Source: Minisyncoccus sp041663305
GTDB lineage: Bacteria > Patescibacteriota > Minisyncoccia > Minisyncoccales > Minisyncoccaceae
Direction: 5' to 3'
DNA length: 64,000 nucleotides
NCBI GenBank assembly: GCA_041663305.1
Contig: JBAYMT010000001.1
Location: 1 to 64,000 of the forward strand
Shown here: in pieces, positions 24,487 through 33,356 of the stretch
Position numbering within the stretch: the stretch's first letter is position 1
Layout of the letters: each line of letters starts with the position of its first letter
The notes under the pieces: model-generated
The model's database searches: none
What the model saw: only the letters and a program-made list of their open reading frames with translations
Told to the model about the DNA's origin: nothing
Made by a program: the position numbers and the translations under genes

Positions 24487-24687
24487 ATGCCCGAATGTCG
24501 AGAATTGAACGGCGGAGGCACGGCAGGTGCCGAGCCAGGCTTAATTTGTAATCAAATTAAGGCCGAAAAGCTGACTGAGCTTTGAGGCGGGCTTTTACTA
24601 AATTCAGCAGGATTTAGTAATAAGCTAAAAAATTTCAGCAGAAATTTATTTAGAGGTCAATTCCCACCTTCGAAATGTCGGGAATCG
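24487..24687 (+). repeat. Structured repeat family A, composite copy L2
   Basis: Opens GAGAATTGAACGG. It then has GGCAC-GGCAG-GTGCC (24517-24531) with junction GAGCCAGGC, an AATTTGTAATCAAATT hairpin, and AAAGCT-GACTG-AGCTTT (24567-24583) with junction GAGGCGGGC. Two CAGCAG-loop hairpins follow (AATTCAGCAGGATT, AAATTTCAGCAGAAATTT). It closes GGTCAATTCCCACCTTCGA, a near copy of the tRNA-Leu T-arm and acceptor. Outer GAATGTCG/GAAATGTCGGG repeats lie beyond. Confidence 0.8.
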
Positions 24688-24695
24688 TAATTATT

Positions 24696-25310
24696 TTACT
24701 TAATAAAATATTTGAGGCTTTCAAATACTAGATCCACAGCAAAGTATATAAGAATTATTGAAAAAAGTTTGAAAACTATGGAGACATAGTTATTTTTTAT
24801 AAGAAATTTTCTGAAGCGTGAAAAAATAAAAACTAAAGAAACGGTTGCGGCAAGCCAGCCTAGTTCAAAGATTCCTAAAAACACGAACTGCCCAAATGCA
24901 ATATTGTTTTTAAGTAAAAATGCTTGAGGAATGCATACGGTAATCCAAAATATCCAAAAAGAACCGTTAAAAATCATTAAAAGAAATATCTTTTTGAAAT
25001 CAAAAATATCACCTTCTTCGCCAATAGATTTAATTTTCCATACTTGTATGGCTAACCAAACTAAGACCACTGCCCCAATTAAAGAAATAATATAAAAGAA
25101 TGCTTCTGGTATATCATACAGAAAAAAGATGGTTAAAATTGATGAAGCAATCACTATTTCTGAAGCCATTGCCATAAAAACAATAGGTAAACTTTTAACA
25201 AATCCTTTTCTTAGACTTTCAGTAAACGAGGCTGTTAGTATTGGGCCTGGAGTTGCACCTCCAATAAAACCTAAAACAAAAATACTAAAAAGTTGAACTA
25301 TTATATCCAT
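24696..25310 (-). CDS. LysE-family amino-acid exporter-like membrane protein
   Basis: A 204-residue protein with six predicted membrane segments. FIGGATPGPILTASFTESLRKG near the N-terminus is the LysE/RhtB signature (GxxPGPxxL). The family exports amino acids and related compounds. Substrate cannot be deduced. It lies 3 bases after the nucleotidyltransferase gene and is in one operon with it and yvcK. Confidence 0.85.
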   Translation of the reverse strand: MDIIVQLFSIFVLGFIGGATPGPILTASFTESLRKGFVKSLPIVFMAMASEIVIASSILTIFFLYDIPEAFFYIISLIGAVVLVWLAIQVWKIKSIGEEGDIFDFKKIFLLMIFNGSFWIFWITVCIPQAFLLKNNIAFGQFVFLGIFELGWLAATVSLVFIFSRFRKFLIKNNYVSIVFKLFSIILIYFAVDLVFESLKYFIK

Positions 25311-25313
25311 ATC

Positions 25314-26501
25314 TTATTCAATATCCTTTTCTACTTTTTCTCCTGGCAGGGTTGTTTTGCCTGCCCATATCTTTCGGCCTGGGTATATAATAGTGCTAAC
25401 TCCCAATTTGGCATTATCTCCAATAATAGTTCCGAATTTTTTTCTTCCCGTGTCTACTAGTTTGTCTTTGATCTTTGTTTTAACGTTTTCTCCGTCATGT
25501 CTTAAAGTGGCAGTAATGGTTCCAGCGCCAATATTGCAATCTTCTCCAATGATTGAATCTCCTATGTATGAAAGATGCTTGATTTTGGTCCTTTTTCCGA
25601 TTATGGAGTTTTTTATTTCAACGGCTTGCCCTATTACTACGCTGTCTTCAATGGAACAATTATTGTGAATATAGCAATTTGGTCCGATTATGCAGTTATT
25701 TCCGATATAAACCGGACCTTCTATGTAAGCGCCATTTTTGATTATGGTATTCTCTCCGATAAAAACATCGCCTTTTACAGTGGCTTTATCTTCTAGTGTA
25801 TAGTTTTTCGAATTTTCTTTTTGACTAGCATCCCCAAACAAAACTTCAAAAGCATTAAAAATATCCCAAGGGTGCGATGATGGAAACCAATTTTTGGCAA
25901 CTACAAAATAAACATTTTCTCTTGAAATCAGGTTTTTTAAATAATCTGTAAATTCGTATTCGCCTCGCGGTGATTTTTCTATTTTTTGGGTAAAAACATC
26001 TTTTGGCAAATAATATAATCCTGTATTTACTAAATTAGAAGCGGGATTCTCCGGTTTCTCGTTTATTTCTTTCACAATATCTTCCTCTACTGTAATAACC
26101 CCAAAAACTGAAGGGTTTTGATGTTCTTTAACCAAAACCGAAGGAAACTTCTCAATAAGCTTTTCGATATCTTCTTTGAAATAAAAATCGTCTCCATAAA
26201 GGATTAAGAATCTGTCTCTTAGGTATGGCTTGCAAAGTTCGGCGGCTGCGCCTGTCCCTTCTATTTTTTCTTGAAAGACATAATTTATTTTTATCCCCTT
26301 ATATTCATCGCCAAACTGTTCCTTGATCATTTCCGCTTTATAATTGACTACAAAAAATACCTCATCAACAATTCCAATAAGCTGATTCAAGTTGTGTTCC
26401 AATATGGATTCCCCAAAAACCGAAAATAACGGCTTTGGTCTGGTTGCCGAGAGGGGCATAAATCTGATTCCGTTTCCTGCTGTTAAAATTATTGCTTGCA
26501 T
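25314..26501 (-). CDS. GlmU-like sugar nucleotidyltransferase/acyltransferase
   Basis: A 395-residue bifunctional-type enzyme. The N-terminal nucleotidyltransferase domain (1-225) begins AIILTAGNGIRFMPLSATRPKPL, with the metal-binding GDDFYF near residue 100. The C-terminal left-handed beta-helix (about 240-385) shows hexapeptide repeats such as IGENTIIKNGAYI and VIGQAVEI. It resembles archaeal-type bifunctional sugar-1-phosphate nucleotidyltransferases more than classical GlmU, which is longer. Likely role: UDP-GlcNAc or a similar activated sugar for cell-envelope synthesis. Confidence 0.83.
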   Translation of the reverse strand: MQAIILTAGNGIRFMPLSATRPKPLFSVFGESILEHNLNQLIGIVDEVFFVVNYKAEMIKEQFGDEYKGIKINYVFQEKIEGTGAAAELCKPYLRDRFLILYGDDFYFKEDIEKLIEKFPSVLVKEHQNPSVFGVITVEEDIVKEINEKPENPASNLVNTGLYYLPKDVFTQKIEKSPRGEYEFTDYLKNLISRENVYFVVAKNWFPSSHPWDIFNAFEVLFGDASQKENSKNYTLEDKATVKGDVFIGENTIIKNGAYIEGPVYIGNNCIIGPNCYIHNNCSIEDSVVIGQAVEIKNSIIGKRTKIKHLSYIGDSIIGEDCNIGAGTITATLRHDGENVKTKIKDKLVDTGRKKFGTIIGDNAKLGVSTIIYPGRKIWAGKTTLPGEKVEKDIE

Positions 26502-26507
26502 ATTTTT

Positions 26508-27488
26508 TTAAATTAAGTCCATTATTGTTTTTACTAATGCTTTAGGGTTATGAATAGGATTATTTTCAGCTAAAAGTAAGTCTTTCCCGATGAATTTATT
26601 TCTATCTAAATTATCGTCAATTCCCACAAAAGATAATAATTCTGGATGCTTTCGGAGGAATTCTGAATATTTTCCCTTAGAAATTATCTTACTATTATAT
26701 ATAACAAAATCAATTTTGTTTTTTAAGTACTTTTCTATTATTTCGTTAAAACCATAAACAGATAGGCCGTTTGACTCCCCATTTTTGGTCATTATATTGC
26801 AAATATATATTTTTTTAGCTTTGGTCTTTGCAAAAGCTTGGCTAAAACCATCAACCAGTAAAACCTGCACCAATGATGAATAAAGATCTCCCGGGCCGAT
26901 AATTATTGCGTCCGCATTCCTGATTTCATCTCGCGCATGAGGGCATATTTTTGCCCTTGGTTTTATATAAACATCTTCTATCTTTAATTTCGGATTATGC
27001 TTTGGAATATCTATATTGGTTTCTCCGGTTATTTCTTGCCCATTTTCTAATTTTGCTACCAATTCTGAAGCAGAAAAAGTGGTTGAAGGGTAAACTCTGT
27101 AGCCATCTTTTAAAAGATCGTTAAGCTTACGGAACATTTCGCCATAGCTCCTACCTTCATTAAGGAACATTCCTAGAAGGAAAAGGTTTCCCAAACTGTG
27201 CCCTTCAAATTCTCCTTCATCAAAACGATACCCTAAGACTTCTCGAATTGCCGGATCAAGGTTTGATAGTTCTAAAAATGCTCTACGAATATCCCCAAGC
27301 GCAATCATTTTATAGTTTTTTCTGATGTCTCCCGAAGACCCTCCCGAATCAAGAACCGAGGAAATCACGGTTATATCAACGGGATATGTCTTTAGCTCCG
27401 AAAGCAATGCTTTTGGCATAGCATTACCCCCTCCGATACAAACAATCTTTTTCTTATTCTTTTTTTTTATGAATGGGTTTGCAAACAT
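26508..27488 (-). CDS. yvcK: YvcK/CofD-like protein
   Basis: A 326-residue protein of the CofD/YvcK fold. CIGGGNAMPKALLSELK, VLDSGGSSGDIRK and GDIRRAFLELSN are the family blocks, as is IIIGPGDLYSSL near residue 195. In Bacillus YvcK (GlmR) binds UDP-sugars and controls envelope precursor synthesis. Its position next to a nucleotidyltransferase fits that role. The start overlaps the upstream oxidoreductase beta gene by 22 bases. Confidence 0.9.
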   Translation of the reverse strand: MFANPFIKKKNKKKIVCIGGGNAMPKALLSELKTYPVDITVISSVLDSGGSSGDIRKNYKMIALGDIRRAFLELSNLDPAIREVLGYRFDEGEFEGHSLGNLFLLGMFLNEGRSYGEMFRKLNDLLKDGYRVYPSTTFSASELVAKLENGQEITGETNIDIPKHNPKLKIEDVYIKPRAKICPHARDEIRNADAIIIGPGDLYSSLVQVLLVDGFSQAFAKTKAKKIYICNIMTKNGESNGLSVYGFNEIIEKYLKNKIDFVIYNSKIISKGKYSEFLRKHPELLSFVGIDDNLDRNKFIGKDLLLAENNPIHNPKALVKTIMDLI

Positions 27489-28336
27489 TTTTCAAAATCT
27501 TCCTTTTTGGGAACAAGCGACATTATTTCTGATTCAAAAACGGCTTTTTCTGTCTTATAAAACACTCCTAAAGGTATTCTGCCTTCTCCATTATAGTTCC
27601 ACTCGCGAGCAAGCTTTAATGCAGATTCTTTTGACTCTAAATTAGGATTTTGGCCATAATAAACCCTTTCGTTGTAAAACTCAATAGTATTATAAAAAGA
27701 AACGCAGGGCTGCAATACTTCAATAAATGAAAACCCTTTATGCTCCACCCCTTCCAAAATCATGTTTTTTAAATCTTCAATTCGTGCAGAATATCCGCGA
27801 GCAATAAATGATGCATTACTTGCTATAAGCAATTCCAAGGGATTTATTGGATCTTCAATGCTTCCGTTTGGTGTTGATCTGGTCTTAAATCCTTTGGGTG
27901 TTACGGCAGTAAATTGTCCGGTAGTCAAAGCAAAAAGCCTATTATTGTGCATAATTACCGTTATATTGGCATTTCTTTTTGCAGCGTGGATCATATGAGA
28001 CATTCCTTCATCCAAACACCCCCCATCTCCTATAAATGCAAATACTTTAAGATTTGGATTGCCCATTTTAATACCTTCGGCTAGTGATATAGCGCGACCA
28101 TGTAATCCGATAAAACTATTCAAACCAAGGTAGTCTGCTATTTTTGAACTGCATCCGATATCACCAACAATCACTATATCTTCTTTATGAGTGCCAGATT
28201 CAATCATTGCTGTTATTGCCTGCTTAAAAGCCATAAGTATTCCAAAATCTCCGCAGCCAGGACACCAGGTATTAGGACATACTGTATCTAAATTTATTTT
28301 TTGTGGTTCCATATTTTTGTATTTGCTTATTTTCAA
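27467..28336 (-). CDS. korB: 2-oxoacid:ferredoxin oxidoreductase, beta subunit
   Basis: The 289-residue thiamine-diphosphate-binding subunit. NTWCPGCGDFG carries the family Cys pair. GDIGCSSK, GLHGRAISLAEG, the TPP/Mg motif GDGGCLDEG and IMHNN follow in order. The likely start is the second Met (MEPQKINL, 28310-28312). It oxidatively decarboxylates a 2-oxoacid to acyl-CoA with ferredoxin as acceptor, together with the alpha/gamma subunit upstream. The two subunit genes are separated by a 420-base inserted element. Confidence 0.92.
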   Translation of the reverse strand: MKISKYKNMEPQKINLDTVCPNTWCPGCGDFGILMAFKQAITAMIESGTHKEDIVIVGDIGCSSKIADYLGLNSFIGLHGRAISLAEGIKMGNPNLKVFAFIGDGGCLDEGMSHMIHAAKRNANITVIMHNNRLFALTTGQFTAVTPKGFKTRSTPNGSIEDPINPLELLIASNASFIARGYSARIEDLKNMILEGVEHKGFSFIEVLQPCVSFYNTIEFYNERVYYGQNPNLESKESALKLAREWNYNGEGRIPLGVFYKTEKAVFESEIMSLVPKKEDFEKCLQTHS

Positions 28337-28362
28337 CTAATTTATATGTAAATTTTTCTATT

Positions 28363-28753
28363 GTCATTGCGAGGAGTGAAGCGACGAAGCAATCTATTCA
28401 TCCATACTTAGGTCCCTCCATTCTGGATTTAAATTATTAACTAAACTAACTTTCTTTTTTCTAGAGCCCCCTTTAATCTGTTTTTCTCTTGATATTGCAT
28501 CATTGATATTACTAAACTGTTCATAGTAAACAATTTTATTTAAGTTATATTTATTGCTAAAACTAGAAATAGTTTTGCTTTTATGCTCTTGAATTCTTCT
28601 TTCTAGGTTATTGGTAACTCCGGTATATAAAACCGTATTATTATAATTAGTTATTATATAAATATAATAATTTTTCATATCGATAGTTATTAGATTGCTT
28701 CGTCCGCCAGTTGGCGGACTCGCAATGACAGAAGTGGGCACGCTCGCAATGAC
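28363..28753. mobile_element. Family B element carrying a GIY-YIG gene
   Basis: Left arm GTCATTGCGAG-hairpin-GAAGCAATCTA (28363-28396) and right arm TAGATTGCTTCG-hairpin-CTCGCAATGAC (28691-28729) are inverted repeats around one gene. A further half arm (CTCGCAATGAC) follows at 28743-28753. The gene's stop codon lies within the TAGATTGCTTC arm. The element interrupts an oxidoreductase operon. Three gene-less copies are at 19.1, 41.8 and 59.2 kb. Confidence 0.75.
28394..28678 (-). CDS. GIY-YIG nuclease-domain protein
   Basis: A protein of about 94 residues starting MKNYYIYIIT. YYIYIIT and LYTGVTNNLERRIQEH are the GIY and YIG strands with the catalytic Arg. The C-terminal EKQIKGG...NPEWRDL is typical of the UvrC-like single-domain subfamily. 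An upstream ATG at 28741 would add 21 residues encoded by the repeat arm, so the inner Met is preferred. Being the only gene inside a repeated palindrome, it may mobilise or maintain the repeat. The CRISPR, restriction and repair roles of other GIY-YIG proteins have no support here. Confidence 0.88.
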   Translation of the reverse strand: MKNYYIYIITNYNNTVLYTGVTNNLERRIQEHKSKTISSFSNKYNLNKIVYYEQFSNINDAISREKQIKGGSRKKKVSLVNNLNPEWRDLSMDE

Positions 28754-28755
28754 AA

Positions 28756-30423
28756 TTATGCCTTTGCAGCTTTTTTAATTTGATTTTCCATTTCTTCAAT
28801 ACTAAATGGTCTTGAGGAGTATTTGAGGATTTTTTTGTCGGCATAAATTCCATTCATTGCCATAACGGTTGCAAGCTGTCCTGTGGTGTTATTTTCGACT
28901 ACTATTATTTTTTCTGCTCCTTGAATGGCTTTTAACATTTGCTTGATTGGGAAAGGCGATAATACTATTGGCTGAACAAATTTCAATCCTAAATTTTCCG
29001 ATGCTTCCCTTGCGCTTCCAGCAACAAACCCCCAGGATATAATAACCGTTTTCGATTTTTTGTTTCCGTATATCTTAATTGAATCTCCGATTTCAACAGC
29101 TTTTTTCATTGCTTCATATTTTTCCATTCTTTTTTCTTGCATCGCAGTAATCAGGCCTTCATTGTCTTCTATTGTTAATCCCGATTCGCTGTGTTCATAA
29201 CTGCTAGCTTTTATAACTGCATTTTTTGTTCCTGGGTAAGCCAAAGGTGATATTCCATTTTCAGCGAATGCATATCTTTTATATTCTCCTTTTTTGTTCC
29301 ATAACAATTCTTTTTCTCTCTTTATGGACTTAAAAACATCTTTTTTAACTGAAAATGTTCCTTCGGAAAGTTCTTTATCTAAAAGAAGAATTGAAGGAGT
29401 TTGATATTGCCACGACCAGTTAAGTAACTTTCCAGCCCAGAAAGCTGATTCTTCGCTGTTTGAAGGAGCTGCGACAAAGTTCTCAAAGTCTCCCGGACCA
29501 GGGTTAATGCAAAAAAGTAAATCTGATTGTCCGCTGTATGTAGGCACTCCTGTTGCTGGTCCCATTCGCTGACTATTTACAAACAATACAGGGGTTTCCG
29601 AAATGGCTGAAAGGCAAATTGCTTCCGACATTAAGGCAAAACCTCCGCTAGAACTTGCAACCATAGTTCTTTTTCCTGCATAAGCGGAGCCAATAGCTTC
29701 GTTAGCTACAGCAATTTCGTTTTCTGGTTGGATAGTTATAACCCCAAGCTCTTTTTCGTGTTCGGCAAAATAATGCAGCAGGCCACTGGCTGGAGTCATT
29801 GGATAGGCATAATAAATATCTAGGCCTGCCTTTGCTGCGCCAAGGGCGGCTGCTTCATTTCCTGTCATTAAATATTCAAAGTTTTTTACTTTGCTTTTTT
29901 CAATTTTGGTCAATGTATTTACGCTATCATATGCCTGTTTGGCAATAAGCATATTGATATTGTCTTTTCCTCCAAATTCTTTCTCTAAAACATTTTTCGC
30001 GGTTGTCCAGTCAATTCCAACAATCTTCAAAAACCCTCCAATCATGGCCGTATTTGCCATTATCGGTTTTCCTTGCAAATGTTTTACAATAGAATCTGCT
30101 TCAATTCCGATTCCTTTTCCATCTGGAGTTTTATTTTTGTTAAAAACTAAAATCCCTTTTGTAGCAAGGTCTTTTTCATGCAGTTCAATGGTTTTTTTGT
30201 CGAATGCAATCAATAAATCAATTTTTTCTCTTTTTCCCGAAATAAACTGGTCAGCAATCCTGATTTGAGAAAAGTTATGCCCTCCTTTGATCAAGGATTG
30301 ATAGTCGTCGTAAATATATACGAAATAACCAAGTTTTTTGAATATTTTTGCTATTATTAATCCGGCCTTTCTTGACCCCTGGCCGGCTGCGCCTCCTACG
30401 ATAATTGAATAGTCTTTTTTCAT
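28756..30423 (-). CDS. korA: 2-oxoacid:ferredoxin oxidoreductase, fused gamma-alpha subunit
   Basis: A 555-residue protein. Residues 1-170 are the gamma domain (IVGGAAGQGSRKAG, YDDYQSLIKGGHNF). Residues 185-555 are the alpha pyrimidine-binding domain (GNEAAALGAAKAGLDIYYAYP and PENEIAVANEAIGSAYAGKR). No ferredoxin domain is fused. This gamma-alpha arrangement occurs in 2-oxoglutarate and pyruvate oxidoreductases. The exact 2-oxoacid is not clear. It pairs with the beta subunit downstream, across the GIY-YIG insertion. Confidence 0.91.
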   Translation of the reverse strand: MKKDYSIIVGGAAGQGSRKAGLIIAKIFKKLGYFVYIYDDYQSLIKGGHNFSQIRIADQFISGKREKIDLLIAFDKKTIELHEKDLATKGILVFNKNKTPDGKGIGIEADSIVKHLQGKPIMANTAMIGGFLKIVGIDWTTAKNVLEKEFGGKDNINMLIAKQAYDSVNTLTKIEKSKVKNFEYLMTGNEAAALGAAKAGLDIYYAYPMTPASGLLHYFAEHEKELGVITIQPENEIAVANEAIGSAYAGKRTMVASSSGGFALMSEAICLSAISETPVLFVNSQRMGPATGVPTYSGQSDLLFCINPGPGDFENFVAAPSNSEESAFWAGKLLNWSWQYQTPSILLLDKELSEGTFSVKKDVFKSIKREKELLWNKKGEYKRYAFAENGISPLAYPGTKNAVIKASSYEHSESGLTIEDNEGLITAMQEKRMEKYEAMKKAVEIGDSIKIYGNKKSKTVIISWGFVAGSAREASENLGLKFVQPIVLSPFPIKQMLKAIQGAEKIIVVENNTTGQLATVMAMNGIYADKKILKYSSRPFSIEEMENQIKKAAKA

Positions 30424-30537
30424 TTAGCTTGTTTTTAAATTATTAACATTCAAATTATATTACAAAAAATGTGCCTTGTCATTTAAGAAACCCACCTAAT
30501 CATTGGTAGCCTGTTTTGCTTTATTATATCAAATAAG

Positions 30538-30564
30538 ACAAAAAAGGGCACTATACCCTTTTTA
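30538..30564 (-). terminator. Terminator after pepF
   Basis: Minus strand AAAAAGGGTATAGTGCCCTTTTTT, overlapping the last codons of the oligopeptidase gene. Confidence 0.7.
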
Positions 30565-32367
30565 TATCTTACCAAGCTTTTTAGCTAATCTTTCTACCTC
30601 GTCTAATCGTTTATCTATTTCATTCAATCCCTCTTCCCAAAATTCTTTTTTTGCAATATCAATTCCCGCTTTTGCAAAAATATTTTTTGGACTGTCTGAA
30701 AGTCCGGCAGATAAAATGTCTTTTACTTTTTCGATAAATTTTTTGTCTTTTTTAACAAGTCCCTGTAGAGATTGCGCTATGAGCAGTCCGCTTGCGTATG
30801 AATAGACATAGAAGGGCGATCTAATGTGACTCCAGTATACCCACCAGTTTTGCGATCCATCTGATTGCTCAACGCTATCCCCCATATAGGCACTCATATT
30901 TTTAATAAATAATTTTCCAATTTCTTCTTTTGAAAGATATCCTTTTTCTCTGAAATTACTATGAAGATCTTTTTCAAATTTGTAACAAGCGACTTGTCTT
31001 TGTATGGTAGAGATATCTCCGCCTATTTTGCTTATCAAAATTGTCAATTTAAGTTCATCGTCGGCTTTTTCCAGTATTTTATCTAAAACAAAGTCTTCCA
31101 TAAAAGTGCTGGCAACTTCAGCAATAGCTAAAGAGCTATCAAAGTTAAGAGCATTTTGCTTTTTTTTCATTAGCTCATTATTAATACCATGTCCAACTTC
31201 ATGAGCAATTGTTAAAACATCATTTAATTCGCTGGTAAAATTGAGTAATATGTATGTAGGTTGAGTTATGAGCGCGTGTGAACAAAAAGCTCCATTATGT
31301 TTTCCTTTTTTGGGATATACATCTATCTGTCTGTTTTCTATGAAAGACATCAAGATTTCATTGAATTCTGGATCAAGTTGTTGGAATACCTCAGATGCTA
31401 ATTCAATGGCTTCTTCGTAGGAGTATTTTTTGTCTATTTCTCCGTATTCAACATTTCTTTCGTGATATTTGAGTTTTGGAACTTTAAAAAGATTTGCCTT
31501 TAGGTTATAAAATCTTACAGAAATATCATTTCTTTTTGAAACACTATCAATCAAGCAATCGACTACCTCGCTTTCGATTCCGTCACTTATATGTCTGGCT
31601 GAGTCTGGTCTGGCAAAGTCTCGCAATTCATCATTTATTTTTTTATCTTGCAGAATAGAATTGATTTCGTGTTCGGCAACTTCTGCAAATTTTTCAAATA
31701 TTTCATTCAACGCTATGGCAGCGCCGTCCCTAATTTCCTTTTTTTTGCTAGAGATAAGCGTCATTATTTCTTCAAAGCTTTTTTTTGATTTTTTTCTATC
31801 TTCTCCCAAGATTTCTTTTTCTTCTTTTGAAAGAAAGGTTGCGGTCATTACTGCCCAGTTTCCATACGACGTTTGGCTTTTAAGATTCATTATTCTTTCC
31901 TCTTTTTCACTCAAAAAATGTTTTGCCTGAAGAAAAATGTTTTTTAAAAAGTTATTGTACTCGCTAAGGGTTTTATCGTTTAGAAATTTTTCTTGATTTT
32001 CTGTTGATATTTTGCCCAAACTTAACGGGAAAAATTCGATTTCGTTTTGAATTTTTAACGCAACGTCACTAGCCTGATTGCTCTTAGCCCTCACACTAGT
32101 ATTTGCTTGGTCTTGCGCGATCCTGCAATGAAAATAGTAAACTTCTTTACAGTTTGAACCAAAAAATTTCTCCCATTCTTCGTAATCATCTAATGCTTCT
32201 TTTAGTAAGCCTGCATTCCCTAAATAATCTATCCTATCTTTCCACTTTTGAACAAATTTAGCGGTAGCTTCTTTTACTTTTTCTCTTTCTTTTTCTATAT
32301 TTTTGTCATTATCATCATTAAATAATGGCGATAAATCCCAAGTTGTTTTTAAATCTGTTTTAGACAT
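30562..32367 (-). CDS. pepF: Oligoendopeptidase F (M3 metallopeptidase)
   Basis: A 601-residue zinc peptidase that degrades cytoplasmic oligopeptides. The zinc site is HEVGHGIN (HExxH), with the third ligand Glu in AIAEVASTFMEDFVL about 30 residues on. N-terminal TWDLSPLF is typical of PepF. The gene follows tatD by one base, so the two are cotranscribed. CPR bacteria depend on scavenged peptides, and this enzyme fits that lifestyle. Confidence 0.93.
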   Translation of the reverse strand: MSKTDLKTTWDLSPLFNDDNDKNIEKEREKVKEATAKFVQKWKDRIDYLGNAGLLKEALDDYEEWEKFFGSNCKEVYYFHCRIAQDQANTSVRAKSNQASDVALKIQNEIEFFPLSLGKISTENQEKFLNDKTLSEYNNFLKNIFLQAKHFLSEKEERIMNLKSQTSYGNWAVMTATFLSKEEKEILGEDRKKSKKSFEEIMTLISSKKKEIRDGAAIALNEIFEKFAEVAEHEINSILQDKKINDELRDFARPDSARHISDGIESEVVDCLIDSVSKRNDISVRFYNLKANLFKVPKLKYHERNVEYGEIDKKYSYEEAIELASEVFQQLDPEFNEILMSFIENRQIDVYPKKGKHNGAFCSHALITQPTYILLNFTSELNDVLTIAHEVGHGINNELMKKKQNALNFDSSLAIAEVASTFMEDFVLDKILEKADDELKLTILISKIGGDISTIQRQVACYKFEKDLHSNFREKGYLSKEEIGKLFIKNMSAYMGDSVEQSDGSQNWWVYWSHIRSPFYVYSYASGLLIAQSLQGLVKKDKKFIEKVKDILSAGLSDSPKNIFAKAGIDIAKKEFWEEGLNEIDKRLDEVERLAKKLGKI

Positions 32368-32368
32368 A

Positions 32369-33184
32369 TTAAATATTGAATAATTTTTTGGTGTTTTTTG
32401 TTGTGCTGTTTTCTATTTCTTTTGGGCTTACCCCTTTAAGATCAGCTATTTTTTTAGCGATTATCTCAAGACTGAATGGATTATTTATTTTGTGTTCAAA
32501 GCCAGGCGGAAGCAAATATGGACAATCTGTTTCTAGTAGTATTTTCTCAAGCGGAACCGATTTTATAAAATCATCCATATCGGTTTTAAAAATGACACCA
32601 TTTAGCCCAACATAATAACCAAGATTGAGGAATTTTTCGGCGTCGCTCATATTTCCAATAAAACAATGGAGAACTCCTTTCAGTTTTCTTTTGCTCAATA
32701 TGGCATAAGTGTCTTCAAGTGAGCCCCTGGAGTGGATAATGACTGGCAGTTTAGTTTCTTCTGCTAGATCTAATTGCTGATTGAAAATTTGCTTCTGCAA
32801 TTCTTTGTATTCCTCTTTTTTCTTTTCGCCTTTTGGCTTTGTCCAATAGTCTAACCCTATTTCTCCAATTGCAATTACTTTTTTTGACTTGGCTAGTTCT
32901 TTGTATCTTTTACCTTCAAAAATCGGTTCCAATTCCAACTCTCCCTTTCCATCACTTCCGTACTTTTTAACTGTAAAATCCGATTTTATATTCAATGGGT
33001 GAAGCCCTATGCTAGCATACACCCCCTCATATTTCTCTGCTATTTCAATCGCTTTTTTTGATGAAAAGTAATTCACTCCCACATTAATAATATTTATGTT
33101 AGATGATAAAAGACTAGGAATTAGTTTGTTCCTAGTTTTATCAAAATCAGAAATATTCAAATGGGCATGCGAATCAATAAACAT
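32369..33184 (-). CDS. tatD: TatD-family metal-dependent hydrolase/DNase
   Basis: A 271-residue TIM-barrel hydrolase. FIDSHAHLN gives the first metal His pair, AIGEIGLDYW the Glu, IIHSRG and LHCFIGN two further His, and LLETDCPYLLPP the Asp. The stretch at about 70-100 (GSDGKGELELEPIFEGKRY) is a lineage-specific insertion compared with typical TatD. It lies directly before pepF. Confidence 0.92.
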   Translation of the reverse strand: MFIDSHAHLNISDFDKTRNKLIPSLLSSNINIINVGVNYFSSKKAIEIAEKYEGVYASIGLHPLNIKSDFTVKKYGSDGKGELELEPIFEGKRYKELAKSKKVIAIGEIGLDYWTKPKGEKKKEEYKELQKQIFNQQLDLAEETKLPVIIHSRGSLEDTYAILSKRKLKGVLHCFIGNMSDAEKFLNLGYYVGLNGVIFKTDMDDFIKSVPLEKILLETDCPYLLPPGFEHKINNPFSLEIIAKKIADLKGVSPKEIENSTTKNTKKLFNI

Positions 33185-33352
33185 ATTGGTAATTAGTCAA
33201 AATTAGTGATTCGTAATTAGTTATTAGTGATTAGGGCTTTGTAGGCTTGCTTTCAGCAAGCCTTTTATTCAAATGCTTGCGCAGCAAGCTATTTATCTCG
33301 CCTAAGGCGGACCATGCACTAGTTACTAATTACTAATAACTAGCCACTAAAT
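33185..33352. repeat. Family C repeat element (full-length)
   Basis: Left end TAATTAGTCAAAATTAGTGATTCG, with hairpin GCTTGC-TTTCA-GCAAGC. A segment AAATGCTTGCGCAGCAAGCTATTTATCTCGCC then leads into GGCGGACCA. The right end is ACTAGTTACTAATTACTAATAACTAG. The internal AAATGCTT...AAGCTATTTATCT...GGCGGACCA and both ends recur at 55085-55285. Confidence 0.65.
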
Positions 33353-33356
33353 TTTA

